Of a stretch of DNA of 23,213 bases, positions 15,672-21,665 are shown in pieces. The translations under genes and the position numbers were made by a program. The stretch covers positions 1 to 23,213 of the IMG/VR virus record IMGVR_UViG_3300010354_000686; one strand, written 5' to 3'. Positions within the stretch are counted from its first letter, which is position 1; the number at the start of each line of letters is the position of its first letter. Source of the stretch: a virus. The notes under the pieces were generated by a model. The model worked only from the letters and a program-made list of their open reading frames with translations, made no database searches and was not told where the DNA came from.

Positions 15672-16658
15672 TCACATATACACTATTTTGTCTCTATGAG
15701 ACGCTTCCTCGCTATCATGAACATACATATCTAAAAGAACCTCTCTCCATTTGTGTTCTGCAGACCAACCAAGCTTTTCTTTAGCTTTCTTTGGGTCTGC
15801 TATTAAGTAGTTGACTTCCGCCGGTCTTATTAGGCTTTGATCTTGGTAATATGGCTTATCGCTTGGATCTAATCCAGCTATATGACAAACGTAGTTTATT
15901 GCGTCACCTATTGATGCCGACTCTCCTGTGCCAATAACATAATCATTTGGTTTTGGTTGCTGAAGCATAAGCCACATAACGTTTACGTATTCTTTAGCGT
16001 GTCCCCAATCTCTTTTGGAGTCTAGGTTTCCTATAGAGAATTTTTTGCCTGTATTTTTATACTCGACAACGCCTTTAGTGATTTTTCTAGTCACAAAATC
16101 CAATCCTCTTCTTGGGCTTTCGTGATTAAATAAAATACCGCATGAAGCATGCAGTCCATAAGCTTCTCTGTATAAGCCAACCATTTTGTGTCCATACAGT
16201 TTTGCCGCAGCGTATGGACTCCTTGGAGCAAACTCTGTATTTTCGTTTTGCGGACCTGGTGAGTTTCCAAACAATTCAGAAGTAGATGCTTGATAAAATC
16301 TAGTGCCAGGACTGTATTTTAGTATTCCCTCCAAGGCAATAGTAACAGCCTCACCATCTGTTTTCAGAGTAGATATCGGCTCCTTGAAGCTCTGTCCTAC
16401 ATGAGACATCGCAGCTAGATTGTAATATTCATCAGGTCTTAGCTCTCCGATAATATTGTTGATGCCTGACGGGTCTGTGATGTCTAGATTTAGAAGATTA
16501 AAGTTTCTATCTTCTAAGGCTTTATCTAAGTAATTATTTGACCTTGAAGAGGTGCGTCTTGATATTCCGTAAACAGTGTAACCTTTCTCTAGTAAAAGCT
16601 CGCATAAATAAGAACCATCCTGACCATGACAACCCGTGACTATTGCTTTTTTATTCAT
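15672..16658 (-). CDS. gmd: GDP-mannose 4,6-dehydratase
   Basis: 328 residues, slightly shorter than most bacterial Gmd proteins (about 345-375). It is an extended short-chain dehydrogenase: NADP-binding loop TGCHGQDG (8-15), 'ISRRTSS' (32-38), catalytic STSE (125-128) giving Thr126 and Glu128, and Tyr149-x3-Lys153. 'RRGLDFVTRKI' and 'SKRDWGHAKEYV' are Gmd hallmarks that bind GDP-mannose. It converts GDP-D-mannose to GDP-4-keto-6-deoxymannose, the precursor of GDP-fucose, rhamnose and perosamine sugars. GGAG lies 7 nt before the ATG, and the gene overlaps its upstream neighbour by 8 nt. As a phage auxiliary gene it probably alters host surface glycans or glycosylates phage parts. No partner epimerase or transferase is visible here. 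Confidence 0.93.
   Translation of the reverse strand: MNKKAIVTGCHGQDGSYLCELLLEKGYTVYGISRRTSSRSNNYLDKALEDRNFNLLNLDITDPSGINNIIGELRPDEYYNLAAMSHVGQSFKEPISTLKTDGEAVTIALEGILKYSPGTRFYQASTSELFGNSPGPQNENTEFAPRSPYAAAKLYGHKMVGLYREAYGLHASCGILFNHESPRRGLDFVTRKITKGVVEYKNTGKKFSIGNLDSKRDWGHAKEYVNVMWLMLQQPKPNDYVIGTGESASIGDAINYVCHIAGLDPSDKPYYQDQSLIRPAEVNYLIADPKKAKEKLGWSAEHKWREVLLDMYVHDSEEASHRDKIVYM
15678..15683 (-). promoter_or_regulatory. GTGTAT box of the HNH gene (leaderless type)
   Basis: GTGTAT on the minus strand, 9 nt before GTG 15668, within the last codons of gmd. There is no Shine-Dalgarno site between box and start. It may also drive the ERCC4, secreted-protein and terminase genes. Confidence 0.5.
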
Positions 16659-17478
16659 TGTTGTTCTCCATCATCTTAATTGTATTTGAATCTAGTAGTT
16701 GCGGAGCTATTTCTCCATCCATAAAGGTTACTCCGTTTCGCAGCTCATCGGTTTTTTTGTTCATAGATATCTTCATAAGCTCTGCCATTCTGCCTTCTTG
16801 CGTTTTGGTTTTCTTTGAGTCAAATTTTTTGCACAATGCGAAAAAGGTATCCGCACCTATTTTACCTCTTTCCTCTCGTTGTTTTCTTGTTATATTTAGA
16901 CTCTCGCTAATTTTGGTGCTTTTTTCCAACAGTTCCTTATACTCTTTATTTAAATCTGTCAATCTTAAACTTGCAGCGAAAACCTTTTCATAGGTCTGAG
17001 CCTCGGTGGGATTGGAAAGATCTAAATCTTTTATGTCTCTAACTCCAGACTCTCTCATGAGAGTATCTCTTAGCTGCAGGCACTTAGAATAATCAGCTTG
17101 GTTTTTGTCTATTCTAAGTTTAAGCATTATTATTTGCTCTATGTTGTTCTCTTCTGTGTGATTTAAGTCTTCAAGCTGAATATGGTATCCAGCCCAATCT
17201 TCGCAAAAAGATTCCCATTCTTCCTTTGAGAGCATCCCCTTTATTCTTCTGCCTCGTGCAGAATTTACCAAGTCCTTTGTCCAAAATGAAACATCTTTTT
17301 CAGTTTCTATCTTGGGTTCTTCTTCGCTTAGACTTGGATCATTTTGCTCTATTTTTTTCTTATATCTTTCTATTGTTTTTACAGAACAGTCTAGTCTACG
17401 AGATATCTCAGCCATAGACAAATTGTCTAAATTATCCGATATAAACTTTATATCTGCAGCGGAAAGTTTTTTATTCAT
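16651..17478 (-). CDS. Terminase small subunit candidate (HTH plus coiled coil)
   Basis: 275 residues. An N-terminal helix-turn-helix (about 8-42, 'LSMAEISRRLDCSVKTIERY') is followed by an acidic linker, a middle helical part, and long charged helices (about 150-215) that suit oligomerisation. Small terminase subunits have this order: DNA-binding HTH, oligomerising core, TerL-binding tail. They recognise packaging sites and stimulate TerL. The gene is five genes upstream of the large terminase rather than adjacent, and is longer than most TerS, so the assignment is tentative. A transcription regulator is the main alternative. ATG has GGAG about 7 nt upstream and overlaps the sigma-like gene by 8 nt, so it is translationally coupled to it. 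Confidence 0.5.
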   Translation of the reverse strand: MNKKLSAADIKFISDNLDNLSMAEISRRLDCSVKTIERYKKKIEQNDPSLSEEEPKIETEKDVSFWTKDLVNSARGRRIKGMLSKEEWESFCEDWAGYHIQLEDLNHTEENNIEQIIMLKLRIDKNQADYSKCLQLRDTLMRESGVRDIKDLDLSNPTEAQTYEKVFAASLRLTDLNKEYKELLEKSTKISESLNITRKQREERGKIGADTFFALCKKFDSKKTKTQEGRMAELMKISMNKKTDELRNGVTFMDGEIAPQLLDSNTIKMMENNNE

Positions 17479-18058
17479 TATTCCACTCCGTTATGAGTTC
17501 ATTGATTTTCAATAATAATTTATTCTTGTAGTACGGCGTTACCGCTTCGTCGTTTAGACAAGCGTTATATATCTCAAGATATGAGCTGTCTAGTTTTTTA
17601 AGTATGTATTCCTGAAGCTCTGAGTATTCTACTTCTGAGTGAATGTTGGAAACACAAACAGAGTTTTTGTCATTTGATTCATTTTTATCGGGAAGAGAAG
17701 AGGCTGATTTGCTTAAGCTTTGTCTTGCGGAAGAATGTTTTTCATTTACAGATAAACAATGGTCCCTGTAAAAATTTTTAAGTCTGTTTTTTACTATTTT
17801 ATTTAGCCATCTCTCCAATGATTTTGCGTGAGTTTTGTCGGCTTCTTTTGCTTGGTCAAAAAATTGAAGCTGTTGTATGCATATTAGTCTTGCCTGAGAT
17901 TCTATATCCTCTTCAGTCATGAACCCAAACTTTTTTCCCCTGTGTGTTTTGGCTATGGTTTCAATAATGGAAACAACCTCTTCGTAAGAGATTTTTTCTT
18001 TATTGTTCTTGTTTATTTTTCTTAAGAACAATTTAATTGGATCTGAAATTTTTGACAC
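17471..18058 (-). CDS. Phage sigma-like RNA polymerase factor
   Basis: 195 residues from GTG at 18056-18058. Residues about 45-97 resemble sigma region 2: 'TEEDIESQARL', then a 'FFDQAKEAD' loop, then 'LERWLNKIVKNRLKNFYRD', close to the helix that contacts the -10 element in sigma-70 proteins and in T4 gp55-type late factors. A Ser/Asn-rich linker (about 98-138) leads to a C-terminal helical region, possibly a reduced region 4. No region 3 or 1.2 is seen. Such factors redirect host RNA polymerase to phage late promoters, often recognising only a -10-like box. It opens the minus-strand transcript for packaging genes and is preceded by TATAAT rather than GTGTAT. Probably the factor reading the GTGTAT boxes, which is inference. 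Confidence 0.6.
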   Translation of the reverse strand: MSKISDPIKLFLRKINKNNKEKISYEEVVSIIETIAKTHRGKKFGFMTEEDIESQARLICIQQLQFFDQAKEADKTHAKSLERWLNKIVKNRLKNFYRDHCLSVNEKHSSARQSLSKSASSLPDKNESNDKNSVCVSNIHSEVEYSELQEYILKKLDSSYLEIYNACLNDEAVTPYYKNKLLLKINELITEWNNE

Positions 18059-18063
18059 GCTAT

Positions 18064-18069
18064 ATTATA
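18064..18069 (-). promoter_or_regulatory. Consensus TATAAT box before the sigma-like gene
   Basis: A perfect sigma-70 -10 hexamer on the minus strand, 5 nt before the GTG start, so the transcript would begin about at the start codon (leaderless). No convincing -35 lies 17 nt upstream. This gene group differs from the GTGTAT-preceded ones. Confidence 0.5.
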
Positions 18070-18076
18070 GTTACAT

Positions 18077-18082
18077 GTGTAT
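18077..18082 (+). promoter_or_regulatory. GTGTAT box of the small HTH gene
   Basis: Plus-strand GTGTAT, 18 nt before the ATG at 18101, with GCGGAG between. It lies 8 nt from the divergent TATAAT box, so the two promoters probably compete for polymerase. Confidence 0.6.
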
Positions 18083-18100
18083 ATTTTTGCGGAGTTATCT

Positions 18101-18298
18101 ATGAACACTTCAAAAAAGAGATGGTCTGAAACGGAAAAACACTTCCTTAGAACTAATGCCGCCGGCATGAAAGACATGGATATAGCTGCTCAGCTTAAGA
18201 AGAGCCTTAAGTCTGTTCGTGAGATGCGAAGAAGGCTTGGGTTAATTAAATTATCAGGAAGAGGCAGGGTCCAGTTAAAGGATAGGGTCGAAGCTTGA
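18101..18298 (+). CDS. Small Myb/SANT-like helix-turn-helix protein
   Basis: 65 residues from ATG 18101, supported by GCGGAG 6 nt upstream; the frame extends to an upstream GTG that is part of the promoter box. Residues 7-48 fold as a Myb/SANT-type three-helix unit: 'RWSETEKHFLRTNAAG', 'MKDMDIAAQL', then 'KSLKSVREMRRRLGL' as recognition helix. The tail is basic. Proteins like this bind DNA and are common as short phage regulators. It diverges from the sigma-like gene and is coupled to the next gene (its TGA overlaps that gene's TTG). A role in switching the divergent promoters is plausible but not shown. Confidence 0.75.
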   Translation: MNTSKKRWSETEKHFLRTNAAGMKDMDIAAQLKKSLKSVREMRRRLGLIKLSGRGRVQLKDRVEA

Positions 18299-18897
18299 TA
18301 CTAAACATCGTTAATGATTCGCTGAACGATACAAAGATTGTATCGACAGATCCTTCAACTAATTTTAGAAGCGACGATCTTCGTTTAGTTGGAGATCCTC
18401 TTGATCTTAATAGGATATGTATTAATTTCAGTGTTCCAACAGATCTTGATCGGCAATCGATAGTAAGGGCAACCGTCAATCTTGTTATTAAAACAATAAC
18501 TGGCGCAGGAACTAGCCCAAGCATCTCTTCAGCATTAATAAGCCAAAATACCGTTGACTATCGTTATGTTAGCTGGAACAATTATAACAACGGAATAGCT
18601 TGGACAACGCCCGGAGGAGATATAGAGTCGAGTACGATTAAAACAACAACCGTCGCACACTCCTCAGTAGAAACGATGGTAAGCATTGATGCCACAGACT
18701 CTGTGTTGTATGCTATCGCCAATGCAAAGTCAACTATGAATCTGTTGATATATACAGCCACATCGAATACCAACATTACCTATTACAGTAGAGAAACTGC
18801 AAACAAGGGACCTAAACTAGAATTGTTGTATAGAGACGCCACTACTGCCGATGGCATCGGCAGAACTGGCTCGATTCCCTCAATTCCAAGCATTTGA
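18295..18897 (+). CDS. CBM96/DNRLRE-like carbohydrate-binding virion protein
   Basis: 200 residues from TTG at 18295, which overlaps the upstream stop as TTGA; AGGATAGGG lies 7 nt before it. The sequence reads as one DNRLRE/CBM96-type beta-sandwich. It has an early Asp-Pro-Ser-Thr-Asn-Phe segment and the 'RICINFSVP' strand, then 'ATVNLVI', a central Trp-rich 'YRYVSWNNYN' part, 'SIDATDSVLYAI', and a closing 'YYSRETANKGPKLELLY'. Such modules bind glycans and occur in phage fibres and secreted enzymes. No signal peptide is seen, so a virion or cytosolic role is likelier. The tail is Gly/Ser/Pro-rich. The stop abuts that of the convergent gene with no gap. Assignment by fold pattern only. Confidence 0.6.
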   Translation: MILNIVNDSLNDTKIVSTDPSTNFRSDDLRLVGDPLDLNRICINFSVPTDLDRQSIVRATVNLVIKTITGAGTSPSISSALISQNTVDYRYVSWNNYNNGIAWTTPGGDIESSTIKTTTVAHSSVETMVSIDATDSVLYAIANAKSTMNLLIYTATSNTNITYYSRETANKGPKLELLYRDATTADGIGRTGSIPSIPSI

Positions 18898-19797
18898 TCA
18901 GCAGTTGCAAGCCTTAGCGCAATCAAGACCGTAAATATATTGATCGCCATTCTTGGCGCACTGGTTGTCTACAGGGAAATCAACCTTTAGCTTTGCGCAA
19001 TCTGACATGAACTTCTTCTTTGTGCCTTGTTCGTATTTGTCCTGCTGTATCGGTGATGTAGCAGGCTTAAATGCATATGGAGCGCATCCATTGGCGTAAA
19101 GTTCGGCCAATCTTCTTGATTTAATAAGATACTCGTATCTGCGCTTTTGGAACTTGCAGTGGCAACGATCTTTTGCTAATTGGCAGTTTCTTTGTTCGGT
19201 TGGGCTTAAAGGTCTTCCTTGGTTTGGAACGCCTTGCTGCGGCATGGCCATCATCTCAATATTCTCAATAGAAACCTCTCCGGAGGCAGTACCTCTAAAA
19301 CAATCTTCAAAATTATATCCCTGACCTCCTTGGCCCCCTATACAGTTTCCATAGCACCTTTCTAGTAACTGCTCCAAAGCCTTGTAATATCTTAGGATTT
19401 CAGCGCAGGTTTTCTTGCCGCTAAGTCTTGGCAGTATGCCTTCATCCAAAGGCTTTCCATCGCATCCAATGAGATCTCTAGTTGGAACAGGTTGGTTGTT
19501 TGATGGTTGATTTGGCGCCTCTTGCGGCTCTGCGCATGGATTGTTAAGGCAAACCCCTTGAACCATAACGCAACTTATGGCTTCATTTGGAACTTCTGCG
19601 CCATTTTCATCAATTTTATAGCCACATTTTGGGCGAGTGGCATTGCTTGTATTCCCTGCCGCATCTACTACTACGTTTCTGCATGTTGGAGGATATAAAA
19701 TAGGAAATTCCGCATCCTTACAGCAGCATGCATAAGCAGTTCCGCCTGTTGCTGCGCTTGTTAATTTCTCTAAAATGCCTGCTAATTTATTTTTCAT
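18898..19797 (-). CDS. Cysteine-rich protein, function unknown
   Basis: 299 residues with about 22 cysteines, by hand count: a triple Cys near residue 25, others spread along the chain, and two close to the C-terminal end. A Pro/Gln/Asn-rich linker runs near 90-110. A Lys/Arg-rich helix near 215-232 follows a 'CHCKFQKRRY' stretch. No signal peptide is evident, so the cysteines would bind metal or form disulfides only after release or in the virion. The ATG follows the Dps-like gene with a one-base gap and has GGAA upstream, so it is the distal gene of that unit. Its N-terminal 15 residues form a short amphipathic helix, as in the neighbouring genes. Not recognised; perhaps an internal or minor virion protein. 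Confidence 0.55.
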   Translation of the reverse strand: MKNKLAGILEKLTSAATGGTAYACCCKDAEFPILYPPTCRNVVVDAAGNTSNATRPKCGYKIDENGAEVPNEAISCVMVQGVCLNNPCAEPQEAPNQPSNNQPVPTRDLIGCDGKPLDEGILPRLSGKKTCAEILRYYKALEQLLERCYGNCIGGQGGQGYNFEDCFRGTASGEVSIENIEMMAMPQQGVPNQGRPLSPTEQRNCQLAKDRCHCKFQKRRYEYLIKSRRLAELYANGCAPYAFKPATSPIQQDKYEQGTKKKFMSDCAKLKVDFPVDNQCAKNGDQYIYGLDCAKACNC

Positions 19798-19798
19798 T

Positions 19799-20287
19799 TT
19801 ATTCCAATGTTAAGAGATATTTGGTTTTTTGAACCAGTCCGAGCATTTCATCCCGCATGTTTAGCAAAGCCGTCTCGGTCTCACCCAAGTCATTTTGGAT
19901 GTCATTTCTAAGCAAAGATTCGAGTGAGTCAAGAACGGCGCTTGGATCCTCAGATGCCGATACATTGAGACTAGAGACTGTTGATAAAAGTCCGCGACCC
20001 CTTGCTCCTATGTAAGTTTCAATAAAGTCGTCTATCTGTTCGTTCAGTGACTCATAAGCTTTTCCAAGAGCGCTATGCGCCGAGAAGGATGTGGTATTCC
20101 AATGGAGCATTCTGAGCTTTACATTAGCCTCTAGAAGACCGCTTATAAAGCCTCCATTGCCGCTTGTCTCGATGGAGTCCACCCCCATCTCCTCGGTCAC
20201 AGGCGCGTCCACTGCCATAGGATTAATATCCTCGGCCTTGGCTGAGCCTGCGTAAGCATTTAAAAACCCCTTGATGTCTATTTTCAT
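19799..20287 (-). CDS. Dps/ferritin-like protein
   Basis: 162 residues. After a flexible acidic N-terminus (about 1-45), the chain is all helical. The segment 'LLEANVKLRMLHWNTT' with a later His and then 'IDDFIE' resembles the first part of Dps/ferritin-like four-helix bundles, where His-Trp and downstream His, Asp and Glu form the iron site. Spacing differs from E. coli Dps (about 9 rather than 12 residues between His). Dps proteins bind iron and shield DNA; phage homologues of this general kind exist but their roles are unclear. ATG is preceded by AAAGG and a GTGTAT box 18 nt upstream. Whether the iron site is complete cannot be told here. Confidence 0.5.
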   Translation of the reverse strand: MKIDIKGFLNAYAGSAKAEDINPMAVDAPVTEEMGVDSIETSGNGGFISGLLEANVKLRMLHWNTTSFSAHSALGKAYESLNEQIDDFIETYIGARGRGLLSTVSSLNVSASEDPSAVLDSLESLLRNDIQNDLGETETALLNMRDEMLGLVQKTKYLLTLE

Positions 20288-20305
20288 ATTAAGCCTTTAC
20301 CATAC

Positions 20306-20311
20306 ATACAC
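20306..20311 (-). promoter_or_regulatory. GTGTAT box of the Dps-like gene
   Basis: GTGTAT on the minus strand, 18 nt before the ATG with AAAGG between. It lies just after the end of the upstream Cys-rich gene and probably also drives the downstream Cys-rich gene. Confidence 0.6.
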
Positions 20312-20315
20312 TAGA

Positions 20316-21053
20316 TTAGGCTATGGCTCCGCCTTCTTGTATCGCTTCTTCTACGCATACATCAATCGCCACCCACAGGCTTTCAAGGAGTGTATTAATT
20401 TGATTTGCCGCTCCAGCGCCTCCAATAAGGTCTCCTATGCGCCTTAGTAATTGATCAAGAATCCCCATCATAATTTTCAAACATACCACACACTCATTGT
20501 CTCCACCTTCAGAATCAAATATTATATCGGTAAATCTTCCTTCCGCCCCATTTGGACCCAACAGGGTAGGATCTGCACCCCAAATTGGTCTTGAAAATCT
20601 AAGGGGCAGCCAATTTTTTCTTTCTGGATTTGGCATTAAGCATCCAGACTTCACCATAGATTTTACATAAGAGCAAAGTCTAGCCTCTATTCCTTTTATT
20701 AAATCACCATTGAAGAATCTTTCCCAAGGAACATTTCCCACACAAGATATTCGGCAATCAACCCTGTCTGGATAAAGTTGCGGGAATGGCTTCTCGCATT
20801 TAATGCAAATACAGGGCCAAAGGTGCAGTGGTCCTAGCAAAAAGAAAGAGTTGCATTTTTGCGCGTCTTTAACCCACGGAAAAAGCTTTGGCAGAGCCTC
20901 TTTCATTGGTATGCAATCAAATTCAGGAGGATTCTGTATTTGGTCATTTATAGGAGCCTGTTCAGGAGCTTTCTCCTCTTGATTGATCTCAGGAATAGCC
21001 TGCTCTATCTCCAGCGCCGCCAACAGCTTTTTTAAGATCTTTCTACTATCCAT
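20316..21053 (-). CDS. Cysteine-containing protein, function unknown
   Basis: 245 residues from ATG 21051-21053; an upstream in-frame ATG is part of the divergent promoter region and is less likely. The N-terminal 20 residues form an amphipathic basic helix, followed by a Glu/Pro/Gln-rich linker (about 20-45). The middle holds several Cys pairs ('CICIKC', 'CRISC', 'CVVC') and a 'WERFF' segment, which could bind zinc. The C-terminal 50 residues are helical and Gly/Leu/Ile-rich. No catalytic motif is recognised. No Shine-Dalgarno site lies in front of the ATG; a GTGTAT box stands 10 nt upstream, suggesting a leaderless transcript. Its N-terminal layout resembles that of the two genes downstream, so the three may act together, for example as internal head proteins. 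Confidence 0.55.
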   Translation of the reverse strand: MDSRKILKKLLAALEIEQAIPEINQEEKAPEQAPINDQIQNPPEFDCIPMKEALPKLFPWVKDAQKCNSFFLLGPLHLWPCICIKCEKPFPQLYPDRVDCRISCVGNVPWERFFNGDLIKGIEARLCSYVKSMVKSGCLMPNPERKNWLPLRFSRPIWGADPTLLGPNGAEGRFTDIIFDSEGGDNECVVCLKIMMGILDQLLRRIGDLIGGAGAANQINTLLESLWVAIDVCVEEAIQEGGAIA

Positions 21054-21062
21054 ATAGATACA

Positions 21063-21079
21063 TATACACAGAGTGTATA
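21063..21079. promoter_or_regulatory. Divergent GTGTAT promoters in a perfect inverted repeat
   Basis: TATACAC and GTGTATA are separated by only 3 nt. The minus-strand box (21064-21069) is 10 nt before the Cys-containing gene and the plus-strand box (21073-21078) is 9 nt before the HNH gene. Neither has a Shine-Dalgarno site. Polymerases at the two boxes would clash, so the two directions should exclude each other. Confidence 0.65.
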
Positions 21080-21087
21080 CCATTACA

Positions 21088-21447
21088 ATGGTCGTTTGGC
21101 GTGATCTCCCTTCTAATCCATCATATCAGATTAGCAATACAGGACTTGTTAGACAAAAATCTAGGATGGTTTTTAACCGTGGGCGATACTACAGCAAGGC
21201 TGGGGGCTTGGTCAAGGAACACAGAGACTCTGACGGCTATTGCTTCGTGGTACTTGCCTTAAAGGGGGAAAATCAAAAGCGATTTGTGCACCGTCTAGTG
21301 GCTGAGGCCTTTATTGGACCTAGGCCTGAAGACCAAACAGTGGACCATATCAATAGAGTAAGGAATGATAACAGGGTGGAAAATCTGCGCTATGCCACTG
21401 CTTCAGAACAGAATCTCAACAGGGTGTTTAAAAAGAGAGATGAGTAA
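21088..21447 (+). CDS. NUMOD4-HNH homing endonuclease
   Basis: 119 residues from ATG 21088; an in-frame GTG at 21073 belongs to the promoter box. Residues 2-25 form a NUMOD4 DNA-binding module ('WRDLPSNPSYQISNTGLVR'). The HNH nuclease follows: 'VHRLVAEAFIG' near 67-77, 'VDHINRVRNDNRVENLRY' near 83-100 with the catalytic His-Asn pattern, then a short basic tail. This is a typical free-standing phage homing endonuclease, cutting a recognition site so that its own gene is copied. It lacks a Shine-Dalgarno site and seems leaderless. It stands alone at the border between the AT-rich phage part and the GC-rich segment, which makes it a candidate for having helped move that segment. Identification is firm. 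Confidence 0.9.
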   Translation: MVVWRDLPSNPSYQISNTGLVRQKSRMVFNRGRYYSKAGGLVKEHRDSDGYCFVVLALKGENQKRFVHRLVAEAFIGPRPEDQTVDHINRVRNDNRVENLRYATASEQNLNRVFKKRDE

Positions 21448-21463
21448 AGTGCTTATATAAGTT

Positions 21464-21499
21464 TGTGGGCGCTCCAGTTTTTTGGGGCGCCTTGCCACA
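21464..21499 (+). terminator. GC-rich stem-loop after the HNH gene
   Basis: GGCGCTCC (21468-21475) pairs with GGGGCGCC (21484-21491), one G-T wobble, around a U-rich loop, and TGTG/CACA can extend the base across a bulge. No T tract follows, so it is a weak terminator or processing hairpin. Confidence 0.4.
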
Positions 21500-21520
21500 T
21501 GAATAAAGTGCTTATATTAG
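21492..21520 (+). promoter_or_regulatory. Possible sigma-70 promoter of the GC-rich gene
   Basis: TTGCCA (21492-21497) stands 15-17 nt before TATATT/TATTAG at 21513-21520. Transcription would give a leader of about 140 nt before the 191-residue gene. Weak match, judged by eye. Confidence 0.3.
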
Positions 21521-21587
21521 ACTGGCAGGTGTGAAAGTGGGCGAACCCCGGCCGCGCCGGAACAATGGCGGGGACCTAGAAGTAACA

Positions 21588-21637
21588 GCAGACAATGCAG
21601 CGTGTGGTGTCGTTGTAGACACTACGCATTGTTCTGC
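21588..21637 (+). other. Long stem-loop in the leader of the 191-residue gene
   Basis: GCAGA pairs with TCTGC, CAATGC with GCATTG, and GTGTC with GACAC around a 6-nt loop, with an internal bulge: about 16 bp in a 50-nt element ending 18 nt before the Shine-Dalgarno site. It could control transcription or translation of the following gene. It is flanked upstream by a smaller CCGGC/GCCGG stem (21548-21560). Confidence 0.55.
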
Positions 21638-21665
21638 ACGGGCTTTCTTGACCAAAGGAGTCACT

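Larger units (their letters stand above)
21445..21520 (+). repeat. 17-nt direct repeat, 59 nt apart, at the composition border
   Basis: TAAAGTGCTTATATAAG (21445-21461, including the HNH stop codon) recurs at 21504-21520 with one mismatch. Each copy contains a TATATA/TATATT -10-like box; the first holds the 10-nt palindrome CTTATATAAG. They could be promoter/operator sites or remnants of an insertion. Confidence 0.5.

Noticed and set aside
21531-21665. Longer start for the 191-residue protein
   Set aside because: The extension covers the leader hairpin and has no ribosome site, while ATG 21666 has AAAGGAG.
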